This document shows positions 61,244-64,000 of a stretch of 64,000 nucleotides of DNA, piece after piece. Positions within the stretch are counted from its first letter, which is position 1. Every line of letters begins with the position of its first letter. The notes below the pieces were generated by a model, which had not been told where the DNA came from, did not search any database, and saw only the letters and a program-made list of their open reading frames with translations. The stretch lies in contig JARZZO010000011.1 of assembly GCA_030544215.1 (NCBI GenBank), positions 48,543,587 to 48,607,586 of the forward strand, written 5' to 3'. The stretch is from Zantedeschia hybrid cultivar. Lineage: Eukaryota; Streptophyta; Magnoliopsida; Alismatales; Araceae. A program made the translations under genes and the position numbers.

Positions 61244-61479
61244 TCAGAGAAGAGCCATTGATTTTTGACTGCTTGGCTATGAGATTCGGACTGAAGGCAG
61301 CAATGGGCTGGTTTGGCGACTTGAAACTCAAATCCGGCCACAGCTTCAGAGAGTACTTTGTAGAATTCACCGACTATGTCTTGGAGAATTACCATGATTT
61401 GCTGAGCCGAGTAGATCTTCTCGGCAGTGTGTATGTGGCTCGATTTCGATACCCGATCTTCAAAGGCCTTTGCTATGGC
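61244..61479 (+). pseudogene. Plant-mobile-domain-like protein, 3' continuation
   Basis: The frame continues from 58525 once D2 and one GGGCT are removed: FREEPLIFDCLAMRFGLKAA, MGWFGDLKLKSGHSFREYF, VEFTDYVLENYHDLLSRVDL and LGSVYVARFRYPIFKGLCYG, with no stop in 236 bp. It is cut at 61479 by copia C (expected TSD ATGGC, 61475-61479). The remainder would lie beyond the right edge of the window. Confidence 0.55.
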
Positions 61480-62968
61480 TGTTAGGTTTTAGTGGCCTAC
61501 AAGCCAATCTGACTATGTAAATCTCGTTCATTTGTTAATATAATGGCATAATATTTATTATGTGTAAATCGCATTAATTATCATTTCATAATGAAGTCCG
61601 TGAATATGTGCTATAGTGATCAGATTATGATGAGATCATACTAATGAGACTAATCACTTAAACACACATATTCTTAATCGTTCCTAGTCGGAAGATATCC
61701 GAGAAGGACATCAGATATCTGGTTAGACTAGTACAGATTACTCCTGCTCATATGATGAGGGTAACTGATCTCATAAGTCACTTGTGTGGAGATACTAAGG
61801 CGAATCTATAGGTGCTCATTGGAGATGAGTTCACTGAACTGATCTGACTGAATCGCTGGATGGTATTGTACCTCACTGTCAACCAGCTTGATTCTATTAT
61901 CGCAGTTTCGTGGATGGTCCTCGGACCTGAGACACCAAGGACACCTTGTCGGTGGACTTCTGTGCTTTGACCTTGGTTTACGAATCTCTAGCCACGGGAT
62001 TCTGAAATGCCAAAGATTGGGTACAGCGGAATACTGTCGAAGGGAATTGTGTGTCAATAAGGAATCATTCGCTCTCAGTACTTAGAGAGAGAATGCTCTA
62101 GGAAGGATGTGCGGAAGTCCCTGGCCAAGGCAAACGATAATATCGGGAAAGGAGTTTTCCAATATTTATCAGCGTCATCCAATCCAAGTGAGTCGACCGG
62201 TTAGGGTTTGACAGCACGCCATACCCTGAGTTGACTCGAGAGCATTATACGAATGAAATATTATATCCACGCGGTAACTGTCGGCAGAAAGGTTCCAAGA
62301 GTGGGTTACTTAACCCCGATACCTTCCGGGTTCACGCAGTGTTGCTTGGCACCCAACGTAATCGGAGGCCCGGTCGAATTCGATGTGAGACATCAATTCA
62401 ATTGATTAATTAATTAATAAAGAGTTATTAATTGATTAATAAAGCTAGTGAGGAGTCACTGGGCTTGTTGGGCCATTAACTGGACTGGTAATTGGACCTA
62501 GAGGAGTCACTGGGAGTTTTTATGAAAAATCGTGCGGTTAGTATAAAACATAGCGAATGGGCTGAGCAGGCCAAGCTGCTGCTAACCTTAGCCGCCCCTC
62601 CTCTGTTTCTCTCTCTCTCTGGCGTCCCAAACAGATCTAGATCTGCTCCGCCGCTTCTTCGACTCCCGTTCGACGGGAAATCGTCCGCGCGTTGCGGCGA
62701 CCGGCGGAGGTTTCGTGGGCTGCGAAGAACGAGGAACGTGAGGATATCCGTCACGAGGAGGTTAGCGTGGACTTCGCTAGAGGCCGGGCGCTTGCGCGGC
62801 TTGCGGTGTCGCACCGACGGAACTGAACGGTTGCGGATTCGAATCCGCACACGGTGAGAACCGACAATTCGATTATCGTGTTTTTAGAGTTTTTGAAACG
62901 GGAACGGATCTCCGTTTTTATTTTATTTCCGCTGTGCTGGAGATTCGGAGAAACTCGAGAACCCAACA
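61480..62968 (+). mobile_element. 5' LTR of copia C
   Basis: TGTTAG to CCAACA, 1489 bp. It is the same subfamily as the A LTRs but with a deletion of about 60 bp near 62500 relative to 49205-49310. The 16-bp palindrome GCGGATTCGAATCCGC is preserved near 62833. Confidence 0.92.
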
Positions 62969-62969
62969 G

Positions 62970-62983
62970 TGGTATCAGAGCCA
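62970..62983 (+). other. PBS of copia C (initiator tRNA-Met)
   Basis: TGGTATCAGAGCCA, one base after the LTR. Confidence 0.94.
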
Positions 62984-63551
62984 GGTTCCACTGTTTCTCG
63001 TGCTGTTTCGTTCTCCGAATTAATTTTCTATGTGTTATTCCATGCATGTATTCCGTTAATAAATGAATCCTAGTTCATACGATGAACTAAAATAATTTGA
63101 TTATTTTAATTCTATTATTTTCGGAATTTTATTTGGGTATTTTCATGTTCTTTGTCGGACGAAGAACGACGGGTCTTTAGCGGCCATGTTCGTGCAATCT
63201 CAAGTGTTGGGGAAGTAAATCGGACCTTAGATCCTCTTGGAGATAGTCTCCAGTCCTCATTGGACTCCTCGCCAGCGCCGGAGAGGCTGTAGGCAGGCCC
63301 CTCCCTTTCCGTCTTCTTCATCCTCCTCGGTTTTGAGAAAACCTAAAAATATTGAATAAAGGGGATAACCGGGTCGGGGAGAAGCTTGGGAAGCCTCTCC
63401 GGCGAGCTCGCAGGTGCCGGCAGGTCTGTACCCCGCCGAGAATACGGCCACCGGGCAGAGCGCCGCCGCCGGAACCCTTGCTGCCACGCCTCCTGCCGCC
63501 GGACTCCTTTTAGGGTTTCTGGTTCGTGTTGCAGGTTTGGGGAGGCGCCGG
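62984..63551 (+). other. Copia C leader (cut by a Tat-like LTR)
   Basis: Resembles the start of the A and B leaders, including the GC-rich island and the block TTTTAGGGTTTC at about 63508 followed by a GCAGGTTT block. It stops at 63551, where TGTAGACAC begins. ORFs here are shadows. Confidence 0.75.
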
Positions 63552-64000
63552 TGTAGACACCGATTTTGGACCACCCTTTTGGTCATGAACCTAACCCACC
63601 ATTAGCCCGTCATCACCAAAATCCCCTCATTTCAGCCATCTCAGCGCACTACCAGCCAGGCCCATTAGCCAAATCCCGACCCTTTTCACCTTTTCGTGGA
63701 AGGCCGGCCCCCTTGCCTTCCACCACCTTCGAAGGCCACCCCTCGCCTTCCACCACCTTCGAAGGCCAGCTACCTCGCCTTCCACCCTTTTGGGCACCCT
63801 TTTTCACCTTTTCGTGGAAGGCCAGCCCCCTTGCCTTCCACCGCCTTCGAAGGCCACCCCCCGCCTTCTACCCCCTTCGAAGGCCAGCTACCTCGCCTTC
63901 CACCGTTTTAGCCACCTTTTTCACTTTTTACCACCTTTTCGTGGAAGGCCAGCTCCCTTGCCTTCCACCACCTTCGAAGGCCACCCCTTGCCTTCCACCA
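63552..64000 (+). mobile_element. Tat-like LTR, 5' end (runs off window)
   Basis: Starts TGTAGACACC, the same start as the LTR at 6134-7406 but in plus orientation. It sits in copia C's leader; the expected TSD is GCCGG (63547-63551). From 63690 it holds a tandem repeat of about 120 bp made of GAAGGC/GCCTTC palindromes. Confidence 0.65.
63688..64000. repeat. Tandem repeat with GTGGAAGGC-N10-GCCTTCCAC dyads
   Basis: Full dyads at 63696-63723, 63814-63841 and 63941-63968, all with a 10-nt spacer, mark a period of 118-127 bp. Shorter GAAGGC-N10-GCCTTC forms are at 63761-63782 and 63879-63900. Others have an 8-nt spacer (63731-63750). Several arms abut as CCTTCGAAGG. Confidence 0.85.

Overview
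The window is nuclear DNA of a flowering plant. Almost all of it is LTR retrotransposon (Ty1/copia, Ty3/gypsy chromovirus and Tat-like Ty3), with one broken host gene, a ferric reduction oxidase (FRO), and one broken plant-mobile-domain (PMD) reading frame. No intact protein-coding gene was found. Assignments rest on reading motifs, LTR ends, primer-binding sites (PBS), polypurine tracts (PPT) and target-site duplications (TSD); no database search was possible, so species and family names are not given.

Left part (1-8 kb): the 3' half of a decayed copia element (G; reverse transcriptase (RT), RNase H, 3' LTR, + strand) inserted into the gag of a minus-strand Tat-like Ty3 element whose 5' LTR is 6134-7406.

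Middle-left (8-32 kb) is a four-layer nest. A solo copia LTR (E, about 1.58 kb when reassembled) is split by a 2.7-kb solo LTR (D1) and by a 19.8-kb minus-strand chromovirus (F, TSD TATAT). F is itself split in its RT by a 9.75-kb copia element (H, TSD GGAGG, LTRs about 99% identical).

Centre (32-38.6 kb): the only host locus, an FRO pseudogene on the minus strand that keeps exon 1 and the FAD/NADPH part but lacks the membrane haem core, followed by a short copia remnant (I).

Right part (38.6-64 kb): copia B (5' LTR 38653-40218) sits in the gag of I and is split by complete copia A (40467-49766, TSD TTGCT). Beyond B's leader comes a region carrying a tandem array of 26-bp dyads (51.3-53.7 kb), more repeats, a promoter-like segment and the PMD frame. 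The PMD frame is cut by solo LTR D2 (TSD GGGCT) and then by copia C; C's leader is cut by a Tat-like LTR that runs off the window.

The most unusual signal is a recurring architecture of interrupted palindromes: arms of 8-10 bp around a spacer of exactly 10 nt. It occurs with three different arm sequences in separate LTR-element contexts: GCGTC/GACGC in 31 copies, GAGTCTGC/GCAGACTC in about 10, and GTGGAAGGC/GCCTTCCAC in 3 plus half-size versions. Many GCGTC dyads are paired head to tail with a constant 30-31 bp step. Two related copia leaders also carry four copies of a short hairpin at the same distance from gag.
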